Assembly (NCBI GenBank): GCA_002163975.1 | Contig: CP019636.1 | Span: 4,103,001 to 4,167,000 of the forward strand | Direction: 5' to 3' | DNA: 64,000 nt | Source: Nostocales cyanobacterium HT-58-2 | GTDB lineage: Bacteria; Cyanobacteriota; Cyanobacteriia; Cyanobacteriales; Nostocaceae | Shown: one piece after another, positions 27,761-37,304 of the stretch | How positions within the stretch are numbered: the first letter of the stretch is position 1 | Layout of the letters: each line of letters begins with the position of its first letter | Made by a program: the position numbers and the translations under genes | The notes under the pieces: model-generated | Told to the model about the DNA's origin: nothing | Seen by the model: the letters and a program-made list of their open reading frames with translations, nothing else | Database searches by the model: none

Positions 27761-28995
27761 TATCTTTCACTCCCAACGAGTTCTGATTGATAAATGTCTG
27801 GATAGACTTCTACACCATCACCTTCACGAGGATAGGTTTTGCACAACTGCTTATGTTCTGATAATGCTACTGCTAGCTCCTCACGAGTCAAATCGTTGAC
27901 AAAGAAGCACGTCCCAATTGGTCTAGGCATAGCTGCACGTAGCTGACCGTCTCTTGTTAAGGTAATCGATTGGGTTGCATGCCAGGCAAGTTCTTCGTCT
28001 AGCAGCGGATGATCTAGAGCCAGACCAATACGGCTCATGAGACCTAAAATGCGATCGCGTTCTTCTGTGGTAATGTAGCCTCGTCGTGCTGCTATGGTGA
28101 CAGAAAGAGCCATATCAATGTTGACAGCATGACCGTGGAAGATAGGCACACGAGGTGCAAGTTCTAGTGTCGGGCTCCAAGTGTGACCAAAGGCAATGAC
28201 ACGGTCTAGGTCTAACTCATGGAGGTTGGGAATCTCCAACTCCAGCATAGTTTTAATCGCATCGTAAGTCAGCCGATGGGCGACATCCTTGATTTCTGGT
28301 GTGGCGTTAATGTTGCCGAAGTGTGTATGAAGCAGTTGTTCTCCATACTTATCCAATAAATCGAAAACCTTTTTATTGGCAACCACTGCAATTTTTACAA
28401 GTTCTGCCATACCATTACGGACTTGCGCTGTTGGCAAAGTACGCAAAAGCGAAAAATCGAGGAAAACGTTTCGCGAAGCGTGATAAGCACCAAGACGATT
28501 TTTCAACTTCTTATGGTTAACCGCTACCTTGATGGCAACACTTGCATCAATCAGACCAATCAAGGTCGTTGGAATGCGAATATAGTTGCTACTGCGACGG
28601 TAAGCAGAACAGGCAAAACCCGCCACATCTGTAATAAGTCCACCACCAACCACAAGCACTGGTTCTTTGCGCACCAGCTTGAAGTCAGCAAAAGCATCGA
28701 TAATCTTCTCAAAAGATTCAATAGTCTTGTTTGGTTCAGTGATAGTGATAGGAAAAACTGTGAGGTCAATGTCGTAATACTTGAAATACTGCTCGATTTG
28801 ACTACCGTAGAGTTTATGCACATTCGTATCTACGACAGCTAAGCAGCGTCCAAAATCTTTATAGGCTTCTGCCAGTTGTGGATTTTTGATTGCAAAAACC
28901 CCATCAACATAGATTAAGCTGTACTCAATCTTCTCGTAAGCTTCTACGTGAAAAGCGGTTTCAGTAGCTTCAAACTTGGCTTGAACAGTACTCAT
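27760..28995 (-). CDS. mysA: 2-Demethyl-4-deoxygadusol synthase (dehydroquinate-synthase family)
   Basis: 411 residues from the ATG at 28995 (MSTVQAKFEATETAF), matching usual DDGS length. An open frame extends 45 codons further up but looks non-coding. A sugar-phosphate cyclase fold with NAD-binding VVGGGLITDVAGFACSAYRR and metal-ligand regions NGMAELVKIAVV, VIAFGHTWSPTLE and GHAVNIDM. It cyclises sedoheptulose 7-phosphate, the first committed step of MAA synthesis. First gene of the mys cluster. Confidence 0.92.
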   Translation of the reverse strand: MSTVQAKFEATETAFHVEAYEKIEYSLIYVDGVFAIKNPQLAEAYKDFGRCLAVVDTNVHKLYGSQIEQYFKYYDIDLTVFPITITEPNKTIESFEKIIDAFADFKLVRKEPVLVVGGGLITDVAGFACSAYRRSSNYIRIPTTLIGLIDASVAIKVAVNHKKLKNRLGAYHASRNVFLDFSLLRTLPTAQVRNGMAELVKIAVVANKKVFDLLDKYGEQLLHTHFGNINATPEIKDVAHRLTYDAIKTMLELEIPNLHELDLDRVIAFGHTWSPTLELAPRVPIFHGHAVNIDMALSVTIAARRGYITTEERDRILGLMSRIGLALDHPLLDEELAWHATQSITLTRDGQLRAAMPRPIGTCFFVNDLTREELAVALSEHKQLCKTYPREGDGVEVYPDIYQSELVGSER

Positions 28996-29726
28996 TATTT
29001 GTGACCTACAAGTTGACAATATCCCCCAGGAAATATGGAGGATGATTTGCAAGGCGGCAATAACTTGGTTGTATACTTTCAAACTACATACGTTCCCTTG
29101 GGCGAATTGCCCAAGGGATACCAGAGGCAAATGAAATTATGTCAATTTCTGTTTTCCTCTCGCTCAAAAAGGGTTTGAGTCTACTTTTGTAGTTGTTCGG
29201 AACTTGGTTGTTTAGCTGCTTTAGAGCCAAACTTGCTTACATTAGGTAAAAATCCTGTATTTTGCAGAAATTTCCTAATGCTTAGCGGGGTTGGAGAGCT
29301 GTTAGATGGTCATTCTGTCTTGACCTACTTTTCAAAATATCACATTTCTTCAAAATGCTTAAGATTTTTTTAATTTTTGCATTAAATTCTTTGATATTGC
29401 AGGGTCAAGGTGTCTGAGAAGTTTCATCATTAACAGCCGGTCATTATCACGGAAATGTTTAGGGCTTTGTACTGTTGCAAGCTGTCACTAAGAATTTTTT
29501 TCTAATTTTTGTAACTTTACTTTACAATTGAAGAGCAAGGAGTCGTATGTACTCTTACTTTCAACTACAAGTTATTTCTATACTGACTGTGTAAGTAAAA
29601 CTTCTATCTAAAGAATGAGATAAAAAAACGCACCCATACAAGGGAAATACTAGATAAGTGCTGTGATCAAAGTCATCAAATCCTTGTGATCATAACAAGA
29701 TTGAGCTAAAACACATTTAATAGTTT
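28996..29726. promoter_or_regulatory. mysA upstream region
   Basis: A 731-base gene-free stretch between mysA and the divergent GAF gene. It must hold the mys promoter, expected to respond to UV or other stress as in other cyanobacteria; no operator could be recognised. Runs such as AATTTTTGTAACTTTACTTTACAATTG are AT-rich. The upstream extension of the mysA frame is judged non-coding. Confidence 0.4.
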
Positions 29727-30284
29727 ATGAGTGACGCAAATCTTCCAGAAGCTATACAAAATATCCTAGACACGAACAGCGAGCCTGATGCTATCTTTGC
29801 TGCCTTACTCCCGGCACTTGGAGAAGTCTTGCAGTGCGATCGCACTTTTCTCTACCTCAGAAACCCTCACACGAAACTCGGTAGAGTTCCTTATTGCTGG
29901 CGGCGAACCCAAGAAATTTCTGAAGTTCTAGACCCCGATTGGAAACCAGAACCGGAGTCTCTACCTGAAGAAGACCCACTTTTTGCTGCAGCTTTGCGAA
30001 CTGATCCTTCTGTTTATGTTGAAGACGTAGAAACTGCCAGCCCAGAAGTCGTGAATCGGGAATTTGAGCAAAGCCACTTTGGACATCGAGCATTAATTCA
30101 CTCCCACCTTGTCTGGGAAGGTCAACTGTGGGGAATTTTGCAACCCTGTGTTTTTGGAAATCAACGAGTCTGGTCAGAGTTTGATCACACCGTCATCTCT
30201 CAAGTTGAAGCCAAGATAGCACCCTTAGCCGCAGCTTATGTTAAGAAGAAAGGCAGAAGGCAGGAGTCAGAAGGCAGAAGGTGA
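29727..30284 (+). CDS. GAF-domain protein
   Basis: 185-residue single GAF domain (about 5-170): LPALGEVLQCDRTFLYLR at the start, LIHSHLVWEGQLWGILQPC in the middle and WSEFDHTVISQVEAKIAPLAAA at the end. No output domain and no clear bilin cysteine context, so it is probably a small ligand-binding or adaptor protein. The C-terminal tail KKGRRQESEGRR is encoded by repeated GGCAGAAGGCAGG-type words, common in cyanobacterial spacers, and may be a repeat-derived extension. Confidence 0.75.
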   Translation: MSDANLPEAIQNILDTNSEPDAIFAALLPALGEVLQCDRTFLYLRNPHTKLGRVPYCWRRTQEISEVLDPDWKPEPESLPEEDPLFAAALRTDPSVYVEDVETASPEVVNREFEQSHFGHRALIHSHLVWEGQLWGILQPCVFGNQRVWSEFDHTVISQVEAKIAPLAAAYVKKKGRRQESEGRR

Positions 30285-30439
30285 GACCAGCGCTGACTCT
30301 CTGCCAAGCCCTCCGGGTTTGGTTAAAGCTACTCATTAAACCCCCCATTTGCTAGGTCGGTTATCCCCCACTTTCTTATCCCTTATCTCGCCTATAATTT
30401 AGCCACAATTTAAGTAGGGTTATATTTGAAAAGGCAACT

Positions 30440-30637
30440 ATGTTTCCGTTTTCTTTTCCTTATTGGAATAACAACTGCTATGGTGGCGAACCTGTCTCTC
30501 GCAAAACTCGCTTGGAACGTAAGCTGAGATTCTTGAGAACAATTCGAGATGATTTAGAAACTAAACTCGCTGGTCTAAACGCTGCTATTAGTAATGTTGA
30601 GCAACAGTTAAATCAGGAAGATGTCACTCAAGTCTAA
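30440..30637 (+). CDS. Small conserved-type cyanobacterial protein with coiled coil
   Basis: 65 residues. An aromatic N-terminus (FPFSFPYWNNNCYGG) is followed by a strongly amphipathic, charged helix (RKTRLERKLRFLRTIRDDLE to ISNVEQQLN) able to form a coiled coil. Start context AAAAGGCAACTATG has an AAGG motif at usual spacing. No known domain; function unknown. The hairpin at 30688-30712 follows. Confidence 0.6.
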   Translation: MFPFSFPYWNNNCYGGEPVSRKTRLERKLRFLRTIRDDLETKLAGLNAAISNVEQQLNQEDVTQV

Positions 30638-30687
30638 CAGTTAGCGGTAAACAAAAATCTCACTGTGAGATAGACTAACTTCACACC

Positions 30688-30712
30688 TCCCCCGGAAAGA
30701 CACACCGGGGGA
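30688..30712. repeat. GC-rich hairpin resembling an IS200/IS605 end
   Basis: TCCCCCGG pairs with CCGGGGGA around a nine-base loop. Read on the minus strand, the context AGAATCCCCCGGTGTG...CCGGGGGAG resembles the right end of the element at 1893-1913. It could be an excision relic or a palindromic MITE; it could also terminate the small gene ending at 30637. Confidence 0.55.
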
Positions 30713-30754
30713 TTCTTGCCTCACAGGAATTTCAATGAATTTACCCAAAGCCTT

Positions 30755-30931
30755 TTACTCATTTGCCGGAAAATGATACGCAACCACCACAGATGACTGT
30801 GATATTTCAGTCATCGGAGCAGGTTTCATTTCGCCTCGAAAGTCTAGCAGTTGTACAAGGAGGAGGTAAGCAAGTGCTAAAAGAATGGAAATGGCACCTG
30901 TGATAATTGCAACTACCTTCCCACGGTTCAT
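30755..30931 (-). CDS. Small single-span membrane protein
   Basis: 58 residues from the ATG at 30931, preceded by AGGTG nine bases upstream, which is better than the in-frame GTG at 30940. One membrane helix (VAIITGAISILLALAYLLLV), then a short outward tail (MKPAPMTEISQSSVVVAYH). It resembles small hypothetical proteins widespread in cyanobacteria; function unknown. Confidence 0.6.
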   Translation of the reverse strand: MNRGKVVAIITGAISILLALAYLLLVQLLDFRGEMKPAPMTEISQSSVVVAYHFPANE

Positions 30932-30989
30932 CAAGATCACCTATTATGTAAGCTATTGTGCTACGCCTATTTTATAGCGATCGCCCATA

Positions 30990-31994
30990 CTAGTGTGTTG
31001 TTTTGTATTTCTTTTTTGGATTAACAAAGCTATCTACAATGGAATTGAAAGATTTTCTAAGCAACAGTATACGACAGGCAATTCTTTCAGTATGACGAAA
31101 GCCACAAATACTTTGGATGATATCATAGAGTTTTATTTGAGAATTTCTTTTAAAATCTGGAAATAGAATTAAAGTTTTCTCTAACAAATGTAAGTACTGT
31201 AAATAGTTATCAATTAATAAAGACTCTCTAGCCAGTTCAAAGTAAGATTTCGCTAATGCATACCGATACTTCATTGTCAACTTGTTCATTTGTTTGAGTT
31301 TTTTCTCTGCCTTTTCTAAGACTGTGCAGTGGCTTTCTATCCACCGGGACGTAGAGCTACTGGAGACTGTGACATTGCCGTATCGTCTATAAATAGAATA
31401 ACAACCTGGTTGATAGACAACTTTTGCATTATTCATAGCCACTGATACAAAGAAATCTCTATCTTGGGCAGCTTGCAACCTTTCATCCCAACCAGCAGTT
31501 TTTTCAACAGCAGATCTTCTGTAGAGTAAAGAAGCAACAGCAGTCCACCAATTTGCAAGTAGAGATTCAATGATATCTACTTGGCTTCCAGAAATCTCGA
31601 CTTTATCTAGAAAACTTGTACCATCAGACAAATGATGTTTGTGTCTCCAATCACCATACACAACATCTGCTCCTGTAGCCTCTAAAAAAGACACTTGCCT
31701 TTGTATTTTTTCTGGTAATATGTAGTCATCTGCGTCAAGAAACTGGATATACTTTCCTTTAGATATAGCGAAGCCTTTGTTTCTAGCAGAATTGCCTCCT
31801 TTGTGTGGCAACCGTTCCCAAGTTATTTTTTTTTCAAATCTTTTGATAATTTCCAAAGAATTGTCAGTGGAACCATCATCAATGACGATAATTTCAATGT
31901 TAGGGTAAACTTGTTGCAAGCAGCTATCAATTGCCTCTGCTACCCATCTTTCTGCATTAAAGCAAGGTATAATGACTGAAACAAGAGGTGGCAT
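30990..31994 (-). CDS. Family 2 glycosyltransferase
   Basis: 334 residues. GT-A fold with VSVIIPCFNAERWVAEAIDS at the N-terminus, VIDDGSTDNS, the DxD motif in QFLDADDY and the acceptor-region motif QDRDFFV. Inverting sugar transfer, probably in assembly of an exported polysaccharide, since it follows the wzm/wzt exporter genes on the same strand. The C-terminal 100 residues are helical and less conserved. A TTTC microsatellite lies in its 5' region. Confidence 0.87.
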   Translation of the reverse strand: MPPLVSVIIPCFNAERWVAEAIDSCLQQVYPNIEIIVIDDGSTDNSLEIIKRFEKKITWERLPHKGGNSARNKGFAISKGKYIQFLDADDYILPEKIQRQVSFLEATGADVVYGDWRHKHHLSDGTSFLDKVEISGSQVDIIESLLANWWTAVASLLYRRSAVEKTAGWDERLQAAQDRDFFVSVAMNNAKVVYQPGCYSIYRRYGNVTVSSSSTSRWIESHCTVLEKAEKKLKQMNKLTMKYRYALAKSYFELARESLLIDNYLQYLHLLEKTLILFPDFKRNSQIKLYDIIQSICGFRHTERIACRILLLRKSFNSIVDSFVNPKKKYKTTH

Positions 31995-32076
31995 AACTTT
32001 ATTCCTGAGTTCTAAACAGTGTGGGGAATAAGCTAAGTTAGAAGCAAATGCTTGACAGCAAATGCTCTTTGTTTGT

Positions 32077-32102
32077 GTTTCTTTCTTTCTTTCTTTCTTT
32101 CT
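32077..32102. repeat. TTTC tetranucleotide microsatellite
   Basis: About six tandem TTTC units in the gap between the wzt stop and the start of the following glycosyltransferase gene. It is outside coding sequence. Such tracts can change length by slippage; here any effect would be on the 5' region of the glycosyltransferase gene. Confidence 0.85.
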
Positions 32103-32108
32103 TAACGC

Positions 32109-33386
32109 TTACTTATTAGCGACTTTCCATATTCGGGGTTGATAAAACAAAGATTGACTCACAACCTTACTGGCTTTGACTGCAAATCTAAAAGATTCAA
32201 CAATATCAAAAGAGCAGATACCTTCTTTTATGTATATTTTTGTACTATACAAACCAGGTAATAAGCAGCAGTAAGGCATTTGCATTTGAATCTCAACTTT
32301 TCCAGGAATGAGCTTGAGTCGTTCATTATCACTAGCGGAGGTGATATATAGAATCCGCTCATTTTGTCCGGATAAAGCTGTGATTAAGACACCTATATTT
32401 GCATTCTCAATCGTTTTATATGCTTTACATTCTATGCACAGATAAGCTGGTTCACCACAAAGAGGAGCAGCAACGATATTTCCTTGCTCGTCTTTGAAGC
32501 AAAGAGAAACAATGTCAACACCTAGACTCTGACTCTTCGGTTTTTCTGGCAAGTACATGACTCCTAAAGGTGCGTCTGTCCCCCCCAAACTCAGATCTTC
32601 TTCATATTTCCGAATAACGGCTTCTGTCTCACCAGCAGTAATTAACTTTCCTTTTTGTAAATAAATAGAGAATTCACAGACATTTAATACGACATGAGGA
32701 TTGTGAGAAACTAAGATAAAAGCTGTTCCATTTTCTCGCAGCTTTGCTAGTCTTTGGTAACATTTCATTCTAAAAGAAATGTCACCTACTGCTAGCACTT
32801 CATCAATCAGCAAAATATCTGGTTCTATGTAAACAGCACAAGCAAAACCCAGTCTTGCAGCCATGCCAGAACTATACGTTTGTACAGGAGCATCAATTGC
32901 ATCTGAAATTCCTGCGAAATCTACCACATCTTGAAATTTCTCTTCAATTTCTTTTGTTGATAGACCTAGTACTGACATATTTGCATAAATATTCTCTCTC
33001 CCAGTTAGGATAGGATTAAATCCTGCACCCAAAGCAATTAATGGAGCTATTCTACCCTTAATTTTGACACAGCCAGTATCCGGCTTTATCAAACCACTAA
33101 TGATGCGAAGTAGCGTACTTTTTCCAGCTCCATTTGAACCAACTAAACCGAGTGCTTCTCCTCGCCGGAGTTGAAAACTCACATCTTTGAGTGCCCAAAA
33201 TTCTTTTTGTCTTAGAGTATCACTCTTTCTCTTTCCTGCTACTAATTCAGTAGCAATATCCTGAACACCATATAATAAAGAACGTTTTAAATCTCTACAA
33301 AACTTTTTAGAAACATTTTCTACTGAAATAACAACTTCAGTATCATCAGGAGTAACAGCAATTTCTTTTTCCACCAAATTAGTCAT
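32109..33386 (-). CDS. wzt: Polysaccharide ABC exporter ATPase (Wzt type)
   Basis: 425 residues. The ATPase domain (about 15-255) has Walker A GSNGAGKST, signature YSSGMAARL, Walker B DILLIDEVLAVGD and the switch His in LVSHNPHV. The C-terminal beta-sandwich (about 280-415) matches the Wzt carbohydrate-binding extension that recognises the finished glycan end. It is two bases downstream of the permease gene in the same direction, so the pair form one transporter for O-antigen- or capsule-like glycan. Confidence 0.9.
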   Translation of the reverse strand: MTNLVEKEIAVTPDDTEVVISVENVSKKFCRDLKRSLLYGVQDIATELVAGKRKSDTLRQKEFWALKDVSFQLRRGEALGLVGSNGAGKSTLLRIISGLIKPDTGCVKIKGRIAPLIALGAGFNPILTGRENIYANMSVLGLSTKEIEEKFQDVVDFAGISDAIDAPVQTYSSGMAARLGFACAVYIEPDILLIDEVLAVGDISFRMKCYQRLAKLRENGTAFILVSHNPHVVLNVCEFSIYLQKGKLITAGETEAVIRKYEEDLSLGGTDAPLGVMYLPEKPKSQSLGVDIVSLCFKDEQGNIVAAPLCGEPAYLCIECKAYKTIENANIGVLITALSGQNERILYITSASDNERLKLIPGKVEIQMQMPYCCLLPGLYSTKIYIKEGICSFDIVESFRFAVKASKVVSQSLFYQPRIWKVANK

Positions 33387-33388
33387 GA

Positions 33389-34261
33389 CTAAGAACTCAC
33401 TCTCTCAACAACGAAAGGCATAGCCAGACGAAATCCAATCCAGGTGAGGAGCAAACCAACAAAGGACAGTCCACTCACTACCCAAAACCCTAAAGGATCT
33501 GATATGACTCCTGTTGTTGCTAATTCTCGTGCTGTTACTAGTAGAGGAGTGACGGGATTAAGCTTGACTAAAAACCCAAAAGTTCCTTGGCTAGGAACTG
33601 GATAAACGACTGGAGTCAGGAACAACCAAAACCCTGTCACTAAACTTATTCCTCTAGAGACATCTTGATACAAAATTCCGAAAGGAGCTAATAAAACACC
33701 AAAAAATGTTCCTAGCACAACTAAGTGAATTAATGCGACTGGCACTAAAATGACTGTCCAACTGACAGGAATGCGAAACCAAACATACAGTGCCACTATT
33801 AAGATTAATTTGATCACAAAATTAAAAAAGACTTCTCCTACCTTTGCCAAAATAAGTGCTTCTCGGGGAAAGTTGACTCTAGCTAGCATCGGTTTTGCCA
33901 CTGTGACTGCTTGCACTGGACCATTTAAGGCTTCTACAAATGTCTGCCATAGCGCAGTGCTAAACATGACATAAGCTGGATAAGGTATGTCTGTTATTCC
34001 AATATTAATGACATTAGCATCATTTGCAAGGGTGAATCCAGCAGCCATGACAATTGGTGGTAAAAAAGCCCAAGCGACTCCTAAGAAAGATTGACGATAT
34101 TGAGCGGTGATATCCCTTACCATGAGTCGCCAAGCGAGTTCACGAGAAGCCAGCAAGTCGCGCCACATTTGTTGGAACAATTCCAGGGGACGCCTGAGTT
34201 GACTGTCTGGTGTATAAACAACCTCTGGTGGTTGAGATTTTGGAATCTTTTTGTGCTTCAA
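33389..34261 (-). CDS. wzm: Polysaccharide ABC exporter permease (Wzm type)
   Basis: 290-residue ABC-2-type permease with about six membrane helices. Family sequences include LAWRLMVRDITAQYRQSFLG near residues 42-61 and FWLFLTPVVYPVP. It pairs with the Wzt ATPase immediately downstream and would move lipid-linked glycan across the inner membrane. The frame is intact. Confidence 0.88.
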   Translation of the reverse strand: MKHKKIPKSQPPEVVYTPDSQLRRPLELFQQMWRDLLASRELAWRLMVRDITAQYRQSFLGVAWAFLPPIVMAAGFTLANDANVINIGITDIPYPAYVMFSTALWQTFVEALNGPVQAVTVAKPMLARVNFPREALILAKVGEVFFNFVIKLILIVALYVWFRIPVSWTVILVPVALIHLVVLGTFFGVLLAPFGILYQDVSRGISLVTGFWLFLTPVVYPVPSQGTFGFLVKLNPVTPLLVTARELATTGVISDPLGFWVVSGLSFVGLLLTWIGFRLAMPFVVERVSS

Positions 34262-34492
34262 AATTTCTTACCCTGCAAAATATTGCATATTTTCAGTTTG
34301 CGTAGGATAGGCATTGTCTATCATTCAAACTAGAGGATTTTGAAGGTTTTGGTGTTGATACTTTGCACAAAGCATGAATAGTAAATTTATCCACAATGAC
34401 AAAAGTACTCACCAAACTTTGATGTTTCATCTTTACATCTATGCATGAGATTGAAAAAACAATCATTATGCATAGATGGAACGCCAGAAATT

Positions 34493-35560
34493 TTAACTCT
34501 GTGAAGTTGCTGTCATTGCAGACTTCACCAGCTGTGTTGATGGTATTTGCATCTTTTGCAAATGTCTTCTTGCATAGCGGGTTGTCAGATATTGATTCAA
34601 CGCCTTATCCATGTAACGCAATATTTTCCCTGCTACGCGAGAGCCAATTTTGCCAAAGGGAGCTTTACGAGTTATGGGACTGACAATTGTCATATCGCGC
34701 CGCCATCCTAAACGCTTATACTTGTTCTTAAAGTATTCGTCTTCAGTTAGGTTCCACTTGTCTCGCAAGCGTTTTAAACTTGCTAGTTCCCATGCGTCAC
34801 TCCAACGGAGCATATAATAGTGTAAGTCTGTCCACTCAAGTGGTGGTCCTGGCACATAAGTGACTAGCGATTCAGGTTCAAGATAGATTTCACCACCAGC
34901 TTCAGATACCAGCATACACAAATCGACGTGTTCTTTTGTGTTCAGCAGAGCTTCATCCAAAAAACCAATTTTCTCAAATATCTCTGTGCGTACCATCATG
35001 CAGTGAAACTCTGCTAATCCGGTTTGCTGGCGTTGCAGTTGAGGACGCACATCTGCAACTTGTCGTCCTTGCTTATAAATTTTCTCAATGATTCGCCGTT
35101 TTCTTGTCTCACCTTTGGTTTCCACTCTCACCCCAGATTCTCCACCGGCACAATGTACTTCTGTATGTAGTGGCTGGTATTGACAAATGAGTGGACTCAC
35201 AACACAAGCTCCTGTTTCCTCCGCACATTCTACCAATGCTTTCAACCAGCCTGGGGTAACGACAACATCGTTATCAATGAAAACAACATATTTGCTCGTG
35301 ACTTGGCGTAAACCCAAGTTTCTAGCAATGTTTGGGGAAAGGTAATGCTCTGTACGAATCAGTTGAAATTGCTTCTCAGTCGCTTTATCTACTAAATAGT
35401 CCCGAATATGAGAGGGTGAGCCACCGTCTACGTAAATTAATTTAAAAGGATACTGTGTATGCTCATAGATGCTTTCAAGAGATTCACTAGTGTAGCTGAA
35501 ACGTTCACGTGGAACAACAACAATCGTAACTTGGGTTTCTGCAATCTCTGGCAAATTCAT
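34493..35560 (-). CDS. Family 2 glycosyltransferase
   Basis: 355 residues from the ATG at 35560 (MNLPEIAETQ), preceded by GAGG at 8-12 bases; the open frame reaches 35626. Catalytic motifs: TIVVVPRERFSYTSESLESI at the start, IYVDGGSPSH, the DxD-like VFIDNDVVVTPGW and the later LNTKEHVDLCMLV. It belongs to the same-strand polysaccharide module. The sugar specificity cannot be read from sequence. Confidence 0.85.
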   Translation of the reverse strand: MNLPEIAETQVTIVVVPRERFSYTSESLESIYEHTQYPFKLIYVDGGSPSHIRDYLVDKATEKQFQLIRTEHYLSPNIARNLGLRQVTSKYVVFIDNDVVVTPGWLKALVECAEETGACVVSPLICQYQPLHTEVHCAGGESGVRVETKGETRKRRIIEKIYKQGRQVADVRPQLQRQQTGLAEFHCMMVRTEIFEKIGFLDEALLNTKEHVDLCMLVSEAGGEIYLEPESLVTYVPGPPLEWTDLHYYMLRWSDAWELASLKRLRDKWNLTEDEYFKNKYKRLGWRRDMTIVSPITRKAPFGKIGSRVAGKILRYMDKALNQYLTTRYARRHLQKMQIPSTQLVKSAMTATSQS

Positions 35561-35648
35561 CTCAAAATCCTCTGCTAATACAAAACGATTGTGTGTAGTT
35601 AAAATCGCAGCAAAGAAAGCACACATTCTGTTGATACTAGCACTGGCG

Positions 35649-36944
35649 CTACGACAAACTTATATATTCAGAATTGACTAATGGATCGCTTGATTGATGA
35701 GATTGTGGTGAATGGCTCATCGCGATTTGCTCATAAATTTCTACTAACTCATTATTGAGCTTGTTTATATCGTAATGTTCTTCTACATAAACACGACCTG
35801 CTCTGCCCATTTTTTCCCAAACTTCTGGATGCTGAATGAAATAGTGTACTTTTTCAGCTATTGCATCAGAATCACGTTCTGGAACAAGAAAACCAGAAAT
35901 ACCATCCTCTACCAATTCTGGAATACCACCGTGTAGAGTTCCTATAACTGGTAAACCCATTGCCATTGCTTCTTTTAACGTGTTGACAGGAGCATCTTGA
36001 TTGCCATCCTCAGCGGTTATACTTGGAGCTATAAATAGATGAGTCTTGTCTAGAATTGCAATAATTTCTTTCTGGTTTTTCCAACCAAGTAACTTCACTT
36101 TGTCAGCAATATCCAGTTCCTCAATCATCTGCTGCAAGTGTTCTTTCAAATATCCATCACCTATAATGTTGTACTCAATGTTATCGTGAACTTCCGCCAC
36201 TTTGGCAATAGCCCGAATGCCATATTCTATCCCTTTTTTCTCAACAAGACGACCTGTTGTTGCAATCCGAATTTTGCCATCAGGATGGGGAAAACGTGAT
36301 TTATAGGTGAACCGACTGCAATCTATCCCAGAACCATGAACGATAATTTTGCTCTCGTCACAACCTAGTTTTATAGCTCTTCGTCTAAAAAAGTTGCAAT
36401 TAGCTAGAAAGAAATCTCCTTTGACAAATAATTCATTGTACACATCTTCTCCGCAAGCTTTCACATACCAGCTAATATCATAACCCCGAAACGAAGTTAT
36501 CAATTTTCCTTTGATGGCACCAAGATCTCGGAAAATCATGCCGTCAATGCCATACATCCCAAATTGACAGTGAATGATATCATATGGTTGAGACTGTAAT
36601 AGAGGCATCACTGCATAAAGCAATCTCATTGAAGCGGCTCGTTTTCCATACTTGAAAATATTGAGGGAGCGTAGCAAAACTAAAGGATGTTTATGAAAGT
36701 TGTTAAATATGAATGCTAACCCTTTGAGAAAGCGCAAAAAGTAATTGTCAGAAATTTGGGGTACATAGTAGGTACGCTCAAGCAGTTGATATTTCTCTAC
36801 ATCAGGATGGACTTTAGAAGTATCATCAGGCTTGTAGCCATAGATATGAACTTCATGTCCACGGAGAAGTAATCCTGTGATTTGGTTCAGAATGAATGTC
36901 TCGGATAATACAGGAAACGGTCCTACTATGAAGGCGATTTTCAT
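35649..36944 (-). CDS. Family 4 glycosyltransferase (WcaL-like)
   Basis: 431 residues, GT-B fold. The N-terminal start KIAFIVGPFPVLSETFILNQ is typical of WcaL/colanic-acid-type enzymes. The C-terminal donor domain has TTGRLVEKKGIEYGI and the EX7E region in KEAMAMGLPVIGTLHGGIPELVEDG. A retaining sugar transfer in exopolysaccharide or O-chain assembly is likely. First gene of the minus-strand polysaccharide module. Confidence 0.88.
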   Translation of the reverse strand: MKIAFIVGPFPVLSETFILNQITGLLLRGHEVHIYGYKPDDTSKVHPDVEKYQLLERTYYVPQISDNYFLRFLKGLAFIFNNFHKHPLVLLRSLNIFKYGKRAASMRLLYAVMPLLQSQPYDIIHCQFGMYGIDGMIFRDLGAIKGKLITSFRGYDISWYVKACGEDVYNELFVKGDFFLANCNFFRRRAIKLGCDESKIIVHGSGIDCSRFTYKSRFPHPDGKIRIATTGRLVEKKGIEYGIRAIAKVAEVHDNIEYNIIGDGYLKEHLQQMIEELDIADKVKLLGWKNQKEIIAILDKTHLFIAPSITAEDGNQDAPVNTLKEAMAMGLPVIGTLHGGIPELVEDGISGFLVPERDSDAIAEKVHYFIQHPEVWEKMGRAGRVYVEEHYDINKLNNELVEIYEQIAMSHSPQSHQSSDPLVNSEYISLS

Positions 36945-37304
36945 AACAAAGTACTAAGGCATAAGAACTGTTTCAATACTTGTATCAAACCTAACTTGTG
37001 CTTTAACGCTAAACTTTATACGTACTACTGTAGTTATGTTTTCTTTTATATACCAAGATAATATGAATCTTTTTCACATAATCTTTAAAGTAATCAAAGA
37101 AAATTAATTTTTCGTTAAAGAAATAATTGATTTATAGACAGTTTTCAGTTTTAGGGATAACAGAAAACAAACTGGAATTTTTAGAATTAACTAGTTAATT
37201 CTTATACATAACATCTAGTGGATATCTATAAATGAGAAATTTATTTCGCAAGTCTTGCTCCATTTGTAGGATGAAAACTAAGTACTCTGGTGGAGGTTAG
37301 TGTC
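36945..37304. promoter_or_regulatory. Divergent promoter region
   Basis: A 360-base, strongly AT-rich stretch between the divergent GT4 and FAD-oxidoreductase genes. GGAGG at 37292-37296 is the ribosome-binding site that fixes the start at 37305. Nothing else is recognised. Confidence 0.5.

Noticed and set aside
28995..29130. 45-codon N-terminal extension of mysA
   Set aside because: The extension does not resemble family N-termini; the ATG at 28995 gives the usual length.
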